Below, one piece after another: positions 19,838-28,891 of a DNA stretch of 64,000 bases. Within the stretch, counting starts at the first letter, position 1. Every line of letters starts with the position of its first letter. The translations under genes and the position numbers were made by a program. Location of the stretch: the NCBI RefSeq assembly GCF_900129085.1, contig NZ_FQUF01000011.1:1-64000 (forward strand), given 5' to 3'. The notes beneath the pieces are model-generated. The model was not told the DNA's origin. It ran no database searches and saw only the letters and a program-made list of their open reading frames with translations. The stretch comes from Atopostipes suicloacalis DSM 15692 (GTDB taxonomy: Bacteria > Bacillota > Bacilli > Lactobacillales > Carnobacteriaceae_A).

Positions 19838-20257
19838 ATGAGAGTATTGTTGTTGATTTTAGCGGGGATTTCTGGGCTAATGAATGCGTATATGCTTGGA
19901 AATATAGAGGAAGTAAATGAAGAAAATAAGGATAATTTTGAAGATACGCTTGTTTTTCTAGGAAGAAGAGGCCTTCAAGAGCAAAAAGATTTTTTGTTCC
20001 GCTTTATAAGATTTGGGATTTTATTAAATGTTCCTTATATCGTTCTTTCAGCGATTTATTTTTATGGGCAACGAGTTCCTTTTATTCTAGCCTTAACACT
20101 TATTCTTTTCTTAGTTCTTGAGTATGGTCTTCAATGGCGACGAATTCGTAAAGCTAAGAAACTTGAAGATGCCGTGGCAGTGAATCCAACGTTTGGAAGA
20201 TTCACGGAATTTTGGAGTATGGCGGTCTATGCGATTCATATTGCTTACTTAATATGA
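19838..20257 (+). CDS. Small membrane protein, unknown function
   Basis: The 139-residue product has an N-terminal hydrophobic segment that could be a signal anchor (LLLILAGISGLMNAYMLG). A charged region (about residues 23-50) follows, then two further helices (about 57-75 and 79-98) and a final weakly hydrophobic segment (SMAVYAIHIAYLI). I recognise no domain. The ribosome-binding site is weak (GAGAGATGG). It precedes the YibE/F-like pair but is separated by 120 bases. Confidence 0.55.
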   Translation: MRVLLLILAGISGLMNAYMLGNIEEVNEENKDNFEDTLVFLGRRGLQEQKDFLFRFIRFGILLNVPYIVLSAIYFYGQRVPFILALTLILFLVLEYGLQWRRIRKAKKLEDAVAVNPTFGRFTEFWSMAVYAIHIAYLI

Positions 20258-20377
20258 GAATATAAGTATTTTAAGAAAATTCAAAATGACTACTTTCTTG
20301 TCTCTTAAATAAAACGTTGTTACCTTGACTTATTGTCAATAAGAGGGGGTAATGAGATCAAAAGTTGGAGGACTTTT

Positions 20378-21496
20378 ATGATTGGTAAATTGAAAGCGAT
20401 GATTGATAAACATACTATTTTCTACATAATTATTGGGATGTGTTTTATATTTTCTCTCTTTTTTGTTTATAACAATCATCCGTTTTATGAACAGCCAATC
20501 GCTAAAGTGATTGAAACAGTTGTAACTGAAACAACTGAAACAGAAGATCAATATGGAAACAAAGACACACTTTTCGTCCAGGAGATAGTTGCAGAAATCA
20601 AAAATGGTGAAGAAAAAGGAAAACATGTTCATTTAGTTAATGAGTATTCATCTTCTGGGGCATATGACTTTGAATATAAAAGTGGTAATGAACTCTTTAT
20701 ATATACTAACAAAGATGGCCCATCACTAGCTGGAGATATAATCGATGTAAAAAGAGATAAATACATCGTCATTGCGATGTGGATTTTTATCTTTTCCTTA
20801 CTTCTTGTTGGAAGAAGACAAGGTTTTTTTGCGGCTATCAGTTTAGCAATAAATATGCTTTTATTATCATGGGCGCTAGATATTTATGTGAACACGGGTT
20901 TAAATTTGTTATGGATTATTGGTATCACAGTTGTTTTGTTTACAGTATCGTCATTATTGCTTGTGAATGGACGTAATGCAAAAACATATGCAGCTATTAT
21001 AACAACAGTTCTTGGAACGTTTATTTCCATGCTAATTACCTATTTAGCTATTTGGGCTACATCTGGAAAAGGTCTTTATTATGAAGAAATGTCCTTTTTA
21101 ACAAGGCCTTATCAGCTCGTATTTCTAGCAGGACTATTCGTTGGCTCGTTAGGTGCAGTAATGGATGTCGCTATTTCTATTTCATCTGCCTTATACGAAC
21201 TCTATCAAAGAGACCATCATATATCTAATAATTCCCTTAAAGAATCTGGGCTTAATATCGGAAAAGATATTATGGGCACGATGACAAACATTCTGTTTTT
21301 TGCTTATATAAGTGGTTCTATACCTATTCTTATCGTATATTTTAAAAATGCCTCTCCATTAGGATATGCCTTGTCTCTCAATCTTTCATTGGAAATTGCT
21401 CGTGCACTTTCTGGAGGTATTGGAATCGTGATTACAATACCCATTGGGATATATACGACTATCTTTCTCATTAATCGAAAGAGGGAAAAATTATGA
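20378..21496 (+). CDS. YibE/F-like membrane protein, first of a pair
   Basis: The 372-residue protein has an N-terminal membrane helix and an extracellular domain of about 110 residues rich in Thr/Glu (VVTETTETEDQYGNKD). Multiple membrane helices follow, with the YibE/F features GAVMDVAISISSALYEL and GKDIMGTMTNILFFAYISGS. YibE/F proteins are of unknown function and usually occur as adjacent pairs. The start is ATG 20378, preceded by TTGGAGG; the frame upstream to 20333 overlaps a TTGAC/GTCAA inverted repeat (20326-20340). The stop overlaps the next start (ATGA), indicating translational coupling. Confidence 0.75.
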   Translation: MIGKLKAMIDKHTIFYIIIGMCFIFSLFFVYNNHPFYEQPIAKVIETVVTETTETEDQYGNKDTLFVQEIVAEIKNGEEKGKHVHLVNEYSSSGAYDFEYKSGNELFIYTNKDGPSLAGDIIDVKRDKYIVIAMWIFIFSLLLVGRRQGFFAAISLAINMLLLSWALDIYVNTGLNLLWIIGITVVLFTVSSLLLVNGRNAKTYAAIITTVLGTFISMLITYLAIWATSGKGLYYEEMSFLTRPYQLVFLAGLFVGSLGAVMDVAISISSALYELYQRDHHISNNSLKESGLNIGKDIMGTMTNILFFAYISGSIPILIVYFKNASPLGYALSLNLSLEIARALSGGIGIVITIPIGIYTTIFLINRKREKL

Positions 21497-22260
21497 ATGT
21501 TTTAGTGTTATTAGCGATTATCTTATGTTTACTGATGGTACTGATTGGTGGAAAGAAAGGGGCAAAATCGTTTATTTCGTTGTTCCTTAATTTTGGAGTA
21601 TTATGGGTTATCATACTTGAAATGACACTTCCACAAGCCAATCCAAACCTACTAGCGATAGTTGCAGGTGTAGCTATAAGCTGTATTAATTTATTTTTTA
21701 TTAATGAAGTGAACAGTAAAACAATTGCAGCATTTATTGCTACAGTCATTACGATTACAATATTACTTTTTATTATTTATACCCTCACAGAAAAAGCAAT
21801 GATTCAAGGGTTTGGTGGAGAAGAGATTGATGAGCTTATTGATGTGTACTCTCTGCATCTAGGAGTAGACTTTATTAAAATTGCAACAGCTGTTATCATT
21901 TTGAGTACAATTGGAGCTATCATTGATGTAGCCATTTCAATCACTTCACCGATGCAAGAAATCTTTCAGAGACATCCTTCAATCAACAGAAAAGAATTAT
22001 TTATTTCTGGATTAACGATTGGAAAAGATATTTTAGGATCTAACACGAATACGTTATTTTTTGCTTTTATTGGTGGTTATCTGGCATTATTCTTATGGTT
22101 TAAAGATCTTTCCTATTCTTTTAGCCAAATTATTAATTCCAAAATTTTTAGCGCAGAGATGATTACAATATTTTGTGCAGGTATTGGTATCGCTCTTGTT
22201 ATTCCTATTACTTCGTGGATAAGTGCCCTTTATTTAGTTAGAGGAAGGGATAAAATTTAA
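21493..22260 (+). CDS. YibE/F-like membrane protein, second of a pair
   Basis: The 255-residue product is a membrane protein with about seven hydrophobic segments and the family signatures GAIIDVAISITSPMQEI and IGKDILGSNTNTLFFAFIGG, parallel to those of its upstream partner but without the extracellular N-terminal domain. The 4-base ATGA overlap implies the two are made together and probably form one complex. Function is unknown. The M-box promoter begins about 25 bases after its stop. Confidence 0.75.
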   Translation: MNVLVLLAIILCLLMVLIGGKKGAKSFISLFLNFGVLWVIILEMTLPQANPNLLAIVAGVAISCINLFFINEVNSKTIAAFIATVITITILLFIIYTLTEKAMIQGFGGEEIDELIDVYSLHLGVDFIKIATAVIILSTIGAIIDVAISITSPMQEIFQRHPSINRKELFISGLTIGKDILGSNTNTLFFAFIGGYLALFLWFKDLSYSFSQIINSKIFSAEMITIFCAGIGIALVIPITSWISALYLVRGRDKI

Positions 22261-22284
22261 ATAATTACTTTCTTAAATAAATAC

Positions 22285-22313
22285 TCGACATTTATTTTTG
22301 TTCATGATACAGT
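22285..22313 (+). promoter_or_regulatory. Promoter of the M-box/mgtA transcript
   Basis: TCGACA (22285-22290), a 17-bp spacer and TACAGT (22308-22313) lie 36 bases before the riboswitch core. Confidence 0.55.
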
Positions 22314-22344
22314 AATAGACGGAACAAGATAAAAACTCAATATG

Positions 22345-22590
22345 ATTTGTTAGGCAGAGGCTCCTATACAAACACAGGCTACTGCCCAGGAACGTCCAGA
22401 GACGCCAATGGGTATAACAGGAATTTCCGATATAAGGAATTTTTTAACGTAGCTAACAGGTATGTTTACGTTGTATAGTGCTGAAACTCCACGAAAAAGT
22501 CATGAAGTATACTATAGGTATATATTTATTTATGTGGAATTTTAAAACTGAGCTCTCACTGTCTTATAGTGGGGGCTTTTTATATTGCTT
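22345..22590 (+). ncRNA. M-box (ykoK) magnesium riboswitch with intrinsic terminator
   Basis: The conserved M-box core is readable: GTTAGGCAGAGGCTCCTATA, then GGCTACTGCCC, AACGTCCAGAGACGCCAATG, AACAGGAATTTCC and a closing GCTAAC (22453-22458) that pairs with the opening GTTAG. Downstream, GCTCTCACT pairs with AGTGGGGGC and is followed by TTTTTAT (about 22553-22585), an intrinsic terminator that forms when Mg2+ is bound. The next full-length gene is an MgtA-type transporter, the expected target. Confidence 0.92.
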
Positions 22591-22631
22591 ACAGGTCTTT
22601 GTTTTAATGATTAAAATGAGGAGGTATCAAA

Positions 22632-22658
22632 ATGGTAAAAAGGTGCATTTTACTTTAG
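22632..22658 (+). CDS. Possible 8-codon leader peptide between M-box and mgtA
   Basis: ATG 22632 is preceded 7 bases away by a perfect AGGAGG (22619-22624), the best ribosome-binding site in this leader, and opens an eight-codon frame, MVKRCILL. It sits after the riboswitch terminator and 118 bases before the mgtA start. Leader peptides act in mgtA and mgtCB control in enterobacteria, but none is known to me for this group. It may be a chance short frame. Confidence 0.35.
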   Translation: MVKRCILL

Positions 22659-22776
22659 CAATTAAAAGAATTAATCGAGTGATCAAATTCTTTCTATGTA
22701 TCCTTTCAAGAGAACTTGGTGGCTGATTTATTTTGCTTTGTCATGGAAGGAAAGGAAGAGAAAGGAAGGAAAGAAA

Positions 22777-25422
22777 ATGATTAAAAATATTCTAGAACTT
22801 GATTCCTTTGAATTGGCCAGTAAGCCACTCAAAGAAATTTGGAAATTATTCGATGCAAATGAAGAAGGACACAGTACAGAAAAAGCAGAACAAGTAAGAG
22901 AAGAATTCGGAGACAATGAAATCGATTATGGAACAGAAAAATCGGTATGGCGCATCATTGTAGAAGCTTACTTTACTCCGTTTACTTTAGTGTTATTTGG
23001 TTTAGCCTTTATTTCATTCTTAACTGATTATGTTTTTGTACCTGCCGGAGAGCGAGAAATTCTGAGTGCACTTATTATTGTCGTGTTGGTTCTACTGAGC
23101 GGGACAATGACCTTTATTCAAACCATTCGCTCCAATCGATCTGTTGAACAATTGGAGTCCATGGTGGAAGTAACTTCTGCGGTGAAGCGAGAAGGCGAAT
23201 TTAGAGAAATTAGAACAGAAGATATTGTCATTGGAGATATCGTTCGCCTAAAAGCGGGAGATATGATTCCGGCGGATATTCGTTTGACACAAACTAAAGA
23301 TTTATTTATCTCTCAAACGTCTCTAACTGGAGAAAGCTATCCAGTAGAAAAAAGAGCCCAAACCGAAGTAACGGATGTAACGAGCGAGACAGATTATGAA
23401 ACCTTGGCCTTCACAGGAAGTGAAGTGGTTAGTGGAAGTGCGACCGGGATTGTAGTCCGCACTGGAAATAACACTTTATTCGGAAGCATTGCAGATGAAT
23501 TTGCTTTGGAACCTCCAAAAACAAGTTTCGATATCGGGATTGAAAATACGTCTTTATTACTAATTCGTTTTATGGTAATTATGGCCGTTGTCGTTGTCTT
23601 GATTAATGGTCTTACAAAAGGGGACTGGCTACAAGCCTTACTCTTTGGGATTTCCATTGCGGTTGGTTTAACACCTGAAATGTTGCCAATGATTGTGACA
23701 ACGAACTTAGTCAAAGGGGCCAACGATATGGCCAAGCAAGGAACAATTGTGCGAAATCTACACGGAATTCAAAACTTTGGTGCGATTGATGTTTTAGTCA
23801 CAGACAAAACGGGAACATTAACTCAAGATAATATCGTACTCCAGTACCATTTAGATATTGACGGAGACCATAGTGATCGTGTTTTACGCCATGCATATCT
23901 TAACAGCTACTATCAAACAGGATTAGGCAACCTCATGGATGAAGCGATTATCAATGCGAGTAAAGAAGAACTTGATTTAAAACAATATAACTACACAAAA
24001 GTGGATGAAATTCCCTTTGACTTTGAACGTCGCCGTTTGAGTGTCGTGGTAGAAGATGAGACGGGTAAGACCCAAATGATTACCAAAGGCGCGATTGAAG
24101 AAATGGTGGCTGTCTCTTCTTATGTAGACTACGGTGGAAAAGTTCATGAACTAACGGATGAAGAGCGGGAACATGTTTTGGCTCAAGTCAACGAATTAAA
24201 TGAACAAGGTTTACGTGTTTTAGGAGTCGCTCAAAAAACGAATCCAAGTCCAGTAGATGAATTCTCTGTAAAAGACGAAGCTGAAATGGTTCTGATTGGC
24301 TACTTAGCTTTCCTAGATCCACCCAAAGAATCTACAAAAGAAGCCATCCAAGCTCTAAATGACCACGCTGTAGATGTTAAAATTATGACAGGTGATAATG
24401 AATTAGTCACTGTAGCTGTAGCAGACAAAGTAGGTATTCCTACAGATCACATTATCTCAGGGGATCAATTAACAAATAAAACGGATGAAGAATTAAGCAA
24501 AATCGTTGAAGACCACAATTTATTTGTAAAACTAAATCCGACTCAAAAATCAAAATTAGTCGGTATCCTAAGAGAGAATGGGCATGTAGTCGGATTTTTA
24601 GGAGATGGCATCAATGACTCTCCTGCTTTAAGAGCCTCTGACGTAGGAATTTCTGTCGATAATGCGGTAGATATCGCTAAAGAATCCGCCGATCTCATCT
24701 TGTTGGAAAAAGATTTAATGATTCTTGAAAAAGGAATTTTAGCGGGACGAAAAGTTTTTGGGAATACAATGAAGTATATTAAAGCAACAACGAGTTCCAA
24801 TTTTGGAAATGTGTTTTCTGTTTTAATTGCGAGTATTTTCTTACCATTTTTACCGATGTTACCTATTCAATTGCTTTTCTTAGGATTGATTTATGAGATC
24901 TCTTCCATGTCTATTCCATGGGACAATATGGATAAAGAATATCTTTATGAACCTAAGAAATGGGAAGCGGCAAGTATTCGAAAATTCATGGTTTGGTTTG
25001 GTCCAACAAGTTCCATCTTTGATGTAACAACCTTTTTGATTATGTTTTTCTTTGTAGCACCACAGCTAGCAGGTGGAAGCTACCATTCATTAGGTGTGGA
25101 ACAACAAGGCGTTTTCCTATCCATTTTCCAATCGGGTTGGTTTATTGTTTCACTTTGGACACAAACATTGGTCTTGTACGCTTTAAGAACACCGAAAATT
25201 CCGTTTGTTGAAAGTTACCCATCTTTCATCATGACCACTATCACAGTGATAGGAATTATTATTGGTTCAGTGGCCCCTTATACAGCCTTAGGGACAGCTT
25301 TAGGTTTAGCTCCTCTTCCAGGTAGTTTCTGGTGGATATTAGCTGTTACAGTGATTGCCTATCTTGTGCTGGTCCAAGTGGTTAAAAAAATCTATGTGAA
25401 CCGTTATGGTGAACTACTATAA
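22777..25422 (+). CDS. mgtA: Magnesium-transporting P-type ATPase (MgtA type)
   Basis: The 881-residue P3B ATPase has TGES (184-187) in the actuator domain and the phosphorylated aspartate in DKTGT (343-347). VGLTPEMLP (297-305) lies in the fourth membrane helix, with MTGDN and GDGINDSPAL in the hinge and ten-helix topology at the ends. It should import Mg2+ using ATP. The upstream M-box riboswitch fits control by intracellular Mg2+. The ATG at 22777 is chosen because a purine-rich AAGGAAGGAAAG precedes it; an in-frame ATG at 22696 adds 27 poorly conserved residues. Confidence 0.95.
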   Translation: MIKNILELDSFELASKPLKEIWKLFDANEEGHSTEKAEQVREEFGDNEIDYGTEKSVWRIIVEAYFTPFTLVLFGLAFISFLTDYVFVPAGEREILSALIIVVLVLLSGTMTFIQTIRSNRSVEQLESMVEVTSAVKREGEFREIRTEDIVIGDIVRLKAGDMIPADIRLTQTKDLFISQTSLTGESYPVEKRAQTEVTDVTSETDYETLAFTGSEVVSGSATGIVVRTGNNTLFGSIADEFALEPPKTSFDIGIENTSLLLIRFMVIMAVVVVLINGLTKGDWLQALLFGISIAVGLTPEMLPMIVTTNLVKGANDMAKQGTIVRNLHGIQNFGAIDVLVTDKTGTLTQDNIVLQYHLDIDGDHSDRVLRHAYLNSYYQTGLGNLMDEAIINASKEELDLKQYNYTKVDEIPFDFERRRLSVVVEDETGKTQMITKGAIEEMVAVSSYVDYGGKVHELTDEEREHVLAQVNELNEQGLRVLGVAQKTNPSPVDEFSVKDEAEMVLIGYLAFLDPPKESTKEAIQALNDHAVDVKIMTGDNELVTVAVADKVGIPTDHIISGDQLTNKTDEELSKIVEDHNLFVKLNPTQKSKLVGILRENGHVVGFLGDGINDSPALRASDVGISVDNAVDIAKESADLILLEKDLMILEKGILAGRKVFGNTMKYIKATTSSNFGNVFSVLIASIFLPFLPMLPIQLLFLGLIYEISSMSIPWDNMDKEYLYEPKKWEAASIRKFMVWFGPTSSIFDVTTFLIMFFFVAPQLAGGSYHSLGVEQQGVFLSIFQSGWFIVSLWTQTLVLYALRTPKIPFVESYPSFIMTTITVIGIIIGSVAPYTALGTALGLAPLPGSFWWILAVTVIAYLVLVQVVKKIYVNRYGELL

Positions 25423-25442
25423 TCAAATAAGAGTAAGTAAAA

Positions 25443-25486
25443 AAGTCCAATTTCTCCGTTTGAACACGGGAGAAATGGACTTTTTT
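25443..25486 (+). terminator. Terminator after mgtA
   Basis: The stem 25443-25457 with 25469-25482 (one unpaired A) and an 11-base loop is followed by a T run. The convergent VanZ-family gene may use it too. Confidence 0.85.
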
Positions 25487-25560
25487 ATTGTTGATAGATT
25501 CTCACCAGAATGAAGGCTATTTATAAAAAACATGATAAAAAGGATAGCTTTTTTATTTAA

Positions 25561-26073
25561 TTAGAGATTCGTAAGGATAAGTATTAATAAAAGGGCTAAT
25601 ATTCCAAATGTACCAATAGTTGCAAGGATATTTATTATTTTAATCGTTTGTTTTTTTAAAACTTTACGAGCGATAAAATAAATGGTGATCCCAATAATAC
25701 CTCCAAGAGTATTCCCAATAAAATCTGTAATGTCTGTTCCTCCAATAGCAAAAATATATTGAATAGATTCAAACAATAAACTCACTATAGCAATAGGAGT
25801 AATCTTCTTCAAAAAAGTTTCATGGGGTTTTAACATACTTAAGTAAAGCCCAAAAGGAACAAAGATCAAAATGTTATTCAATATTTCACTATAATCCAAT
25901 GTATTGTTCACAATAGCTGTTCCCTTAAACGGAATTAGATTAATTCCCCTAAACCTAGGAAGATCTTGAATCGAAAAAGACATCTTAAATAAAATAATCC
26001 AAATAAGCACAAGCAGATACACAATAAATAAAATTTTTGTAATCTTCTTTTGTGTTTCGTTCGATGTTTTCAA
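25561..26073 (-). CDS. VanZ family membrane protein
   Basis: The 170-residue protein has about five hydrophobic segments and VanZ features: a FRGINLIPFKGT stretch, ILNNILIFVPFGLYL, and FESIQYIFAIGGTDITDFIGNTLGG with the conserved acidic/Asn pattern. VanZ itself raises teicoplanin resistance by an unknown mechanism; most family members have no known role. The likely start is TTG 26073, just after AGAGGTGGG; ATG 26091 lacks a ribosome-binding site. It directly follows the 403-residue gene and is probably the last gene of the GntR/ABC operon. Confidence 0.8.
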   Translation of the reverse strand: MKTSNETQKKITKILFIVYLLVLIWIILFKMSFSIQDLPRFRGINLIPFKGTAIVNNTLDYSEILNNILIFVPFGLYLSMLKPHETFLKKITPIAIVSLLFESIQYIFAIGGTDITDFIGNTLGGIIGITIYFIARKVLKKQTIKIINILATIGTFGILALLLILILTNL

Positions 26074-26101
26074 AAGCCCACCTCTTACCATTATTTATTT
26101 A

Positions 26102-27313
26102 TTAAAAGTCACTCATCTTACCTATTGAATCAATATATCCTTCTAAAGCATTCACTTCTGAAGCTGTATCATAATCGATTTTTCCGGTTAATAGACTCTC
26201 ACCAGAATGAAGATCGAAAACTTGTAAATCTGTTGGAAGAATCTTTTGATCAGATATTTCATCTGTAGCACTTTGAGCAATAAATAATCGATCGTTGATA
26301 ACTTCTACTATAGGGTACTGATCTTCTTCATATAAACTTATTGGGAATTCATTATCTAGTACAGTTTCTTGCTCTACTTTTTCTCCCGTTTGATTGTATT
26401 GTCGTAAAATAAGTTCTTCTCCTTCATTTGTCAAAGAAAAAACTTGGTTATCGTTCCCGATAAAATATTTTGCCATCGAGTCTTTTAAAGGAATAAAGGT
26501 ATCCTCAACGAAATGATACAAATAAGAAGTAGGGCCATTTGATCCATTGGTTTCTTCGGGTTCATCGTAAACGTTATATGGATAGTAATTAATGATTTGA
26601 ATTTTATTATTTTTTGCTTTGTAAAAGTTTGAGCTATAATCGTAAAAATTTCCATTGTCATTCAGAAGAGAAGTTTCTTTGTAATTCTTCGTTTCTAGAT
26701 TATACTCGCCAACACTTAAGTTACTTTTTTCAACAGAATATTCTGAATTCCAACTAGTTGTCGTATAGAGAATTTTTACGACTGGATATTCTTCATACAA
26801 GCCTACAATGTCTACTTGATCACCTTCTGGATAATTTTCACGTTCAACTTTTTCACTTATTTCTTCATTGGTTTCTTTATTTAATATATTTAAATGAACC
26901 GTTGAAGCATCAACATAATAATTGTCCTCATAATTTTCAAAATATCCTGAAAGCAATCTATTTCCACTGTTTAAAACATAATATAGATTAATATTCGTAT
27001 CATAAAGTAAAGGATTAATAAAATCAGGATAATCTTTTTGTAAAATTCTTAAAGACTGATCTTCTGCCGCATCAAGTCCTTCCAAATAAGGCAAGGTTTC
27101 ATTTGCTGTAACTCCTTCATAGCTGTCCCAATGAAAAAGACTATAATCATAAAGATAACCATTAAAGTATACATCATCTAATAATTTTTCATCTCCAGCT
27201 TCAACCGTTAACTTTACGAGATCTTCTTCATTAATCGTAGGAATACTGACAAAGTAAATAATGATTCCAAACACGGCAATAAGAGAACTGATGAGTAATT
27301 TTTTCTTATGCAT
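26102..27313 (-). CDS. Membrane-anchored extracytoplasmic protein of a YtrA-type ABC operon, unknown function
   Basis: A 403-residue protein with one N-terminal helix (LLISSLIAVFGIIIYFVSI) and the remainder outside the membrane. The body is rich in Tyr, Asn and acidic residues with regularly spaced beta-type segments (YPVVKILYTTTSW, NQVFSLTNEGEELIL, QYPIVEVINDRLFIAQ, LQVFDLHSGESLLTGK), which suggests a beta-propeller-like repeat fold; this is a guess. No lipobox or LPxTG is present. It lies 11 bases downstream of the permease gene in the same operon, so it may serve as a sensor or substrate-binding partner. Confidence 0.6.
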   Translation of the reverse strand: MHKKKLLISSLIAVFGIIIYFVSIPTINEEDLVKLTVEAGDEKLLDDVYFNGYLYDYSLFHWDSYEGVTANETLPYLEGLDAAEDQSLRILQKDYPDFINPLLYDTNINLYYVLNSGNRLLSGYFENYEDNYYVDASTVHLNILNKETNEEISEKVERENYPEGDQVDIVGLYEEYPVVKILYTTTSWNSEYSVEKSNLSVGEYNLETKNYKETSLLNDNGNFYDYSSNFYKAKNNKIQIINYYPYNVYDEPEETNGSNGPTSYLYHFVEDTFIPLKDSMAKYFIGNDNQVFSLTNEGEELILRQYNQTGEKVEQETVLDNEFPISLYEEDQYPIVEVINDRLFIAQSATDEISDQKILPTDLQVFDLHSGESLLTGKIDYDTASEVNALEGYIDSIGKMSDF

Positions 27314-27324
27314 TTTTTTCCCCC

Positions 27325-28143
27325 TTAAATCTTAATTTTATTTTTAAGTAATAGGTGACTGATAAAAGTACTTATACCAATCACTAAAAACTGATACACC
27401 ATCATAATAATAGCTTCTTGACTAGGCCTTAATATAAATGAAGCGCTATAAAGGAGGCTATCTAATAAAGCATAAAGCACAAAAAAACCAATAAAATAAC
27501 TAGCTCCAATGATTAGCCCTTTAAGACCGAAGCTTCTTTCAATAATAATTCCCACAAACAGTGACATAAGTGCTGCAAAAGCAAAACTATATCTGGAAAT
27601 AAACTGAAAGAGAGTGGTTGGAAATAACAAACTTTGAACAAGATCATACAAGGGTTGTACATTATGTATATTTAATAAAGTATAATGACCATCCATCACT
27701 AGCCATTCAGCAATTTTTAATTCTATAAAATATAAACCAAACTGGAAAGAAAAAGCTAATAGTCCCCCAATTAAAAAAACCAATGATTTTGTTAAAAGGA
27801 GATATGTTCGGTTTGTAGGAAGCATTAATAAACGGTAAATAAACGTATTTTTTCCTAGCCATTCACGATACCAGATAAAGAAACTATAGAATACAAATAC
27901 AAGAACAATTAGCATAATTGATAGTTGATATATTCCATTTCCAGTTATATCTTGAAGCGAAAAGTTAGGGATAGTTTCCAGTTGTTCTCCTTGAGCAATA
28001 ATCTTCTCTAATTCATTATTATATTTTAATGAAGAAAAAATAGTTACAAAAATTTGCACAACAGCCGTAACTAATAAAGTTGGAACAAGAAATTTTAAAA
28101 AGCGATTCATTTCAAAACTCAATAAACTTATAAATTTTTTCAT
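27325..28143 (-). CDS. ABC-2 type transporter permease
   Basis: The 272-residue membrane protein has about six hydrophobic segments, starts with a cytoplasmic MKKFISLLSFEMNRFLKF as ABC-2 permeases do, and has extracellular loops after the first helix. It is placed 13 bases after the ATPase gene and is its partner. AAGGAGT precedes the ATG. Substrate unknown; YtrA-controlled systems in other Firmicutes respond to cell-wall-active compounds. Confidence 0.8.
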   Translation of the reverse strand: MKKFISLLSFEMNRFLKFLVPTLLVTAVVQIFVTIFSSLKYNNELEKIIAQGEQLETIPNFSLQDITGNGIYQLSIMLIVLVFVFYSFFIWYREWLGKNTFIYRLLMLPTNRTYLLLTKSLVFLIGGLLAFSFQFGLYFIELKIAEWLVMDGHYTLLNIHNVQPLYDLVQSLLFPTTLFQFISRYSFAFAALMSLFVGIIIERSFGLKGLIIGASYFIGFFVLYALLDSLLYSASFILRPSQEAIIMMVYQFLVIGISTFISHLLLKNKIKI

Positions 28144-28156
28144 TATAGACTCCTTT

Positions 28157-28891
28157 CTATTTACCTAAACGATTCGGCTGGTGATGGTTTAATTCATCCG
28201 CATAAGGCATATACACTTCACGCATAATATCGACAATAGAGCGTCCTTCATTTTCACGAACCTCTTCAACATTAAACTCCCGTAAAACAATGCCTTCATC
28301 CATCAAAATGACTCGATCAACAAGAAATTCAATCTCATGGATTTCATGAGTTGTAATTAAAACTCCTTTATCTTCGACTAAATAAGAAGTAAAAACCTCA
28401 GCAATCTGCTCTCTAGTAAAAATATCAATCCCAGAAAAGGGTTCATCCATTAAAACGTAGTCAACATCTAGTGAAAGTCCTAATAAAAGATTAACTTTTG
28501 CGACGTTTCCTTTAGATAAGGTGTTAATTTTATCCTTTTCATTCAACCGAAAGAAAGTTAAAATCTCTTGAGCGCGTTCTTCATTCCACGTATCGTAAAA
28601 TTCCTGCATAAAATCCATCGCTTCTCTAATTTTCATTTCTGGTAGCATAATTGCCGCATCTGGAATGAAAGAAAGTTTCTCATAATCTTTGGGAGAAAAT
28701 TTTTCACCGTCAATTAATATTTCTCCACTGGTTACAGGAAGCAAATTCATAATATGATTTAGAATGGTTGTCTTACCTGCACCGTTTATACCGATTAGAC
28801 TACTAATCTTCCCCTTAGGAATTGTAAAATTGATTCCATTTAAAACTTTTTTCTTGCCATATTTTTTATAGACATCTTTTACTTCAATCAT
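28157..28891 (-). CDS. ABC transporter ATP-binding protein
   Basis: A 244-residue ATPase with Walker A GINGAGKT (34-41), a variant signature LSKGNVAKV (125-133), Walker B YVLMDEP (145-151) and the FSGID D-loop. The start is ATG 28891, after GGAGGG. It overlaps the end of the GntR gene by 8 bases, so the two are translationally coupled. The upstream in-frame extension to 28939 reads through that gene and is rejected. Confidence 0.88.
   Translation of the reverse strand: MIEVKDVYKKYGKKKVLNGINFTIPKGKISSLIGINGAGKTTILNHIMNLLPVTSGEILIDGEKFSPKDYEKLSFIPDAAIMLPEMKIREAMDFMQEFYDTWNEERAQEILTFFRLNEKDKINTLSKGNVAKVNLLLGLSLDVDYVLMDEPFSGIDIFTREQIAEVFTSYLVEDKGVLITTHEIHEIEFLVDRVILMDEGIVLREFNVEEVRENEGRSIVDIMREVYMPYADELNHHQPNRLGK

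Noticed and set aside
22478-22726. 82-codon frame through the M-box expression platform
   Set aside because: It runs through the terminator hairpin, lacks a ribosome-binding site and has no protein-like character.
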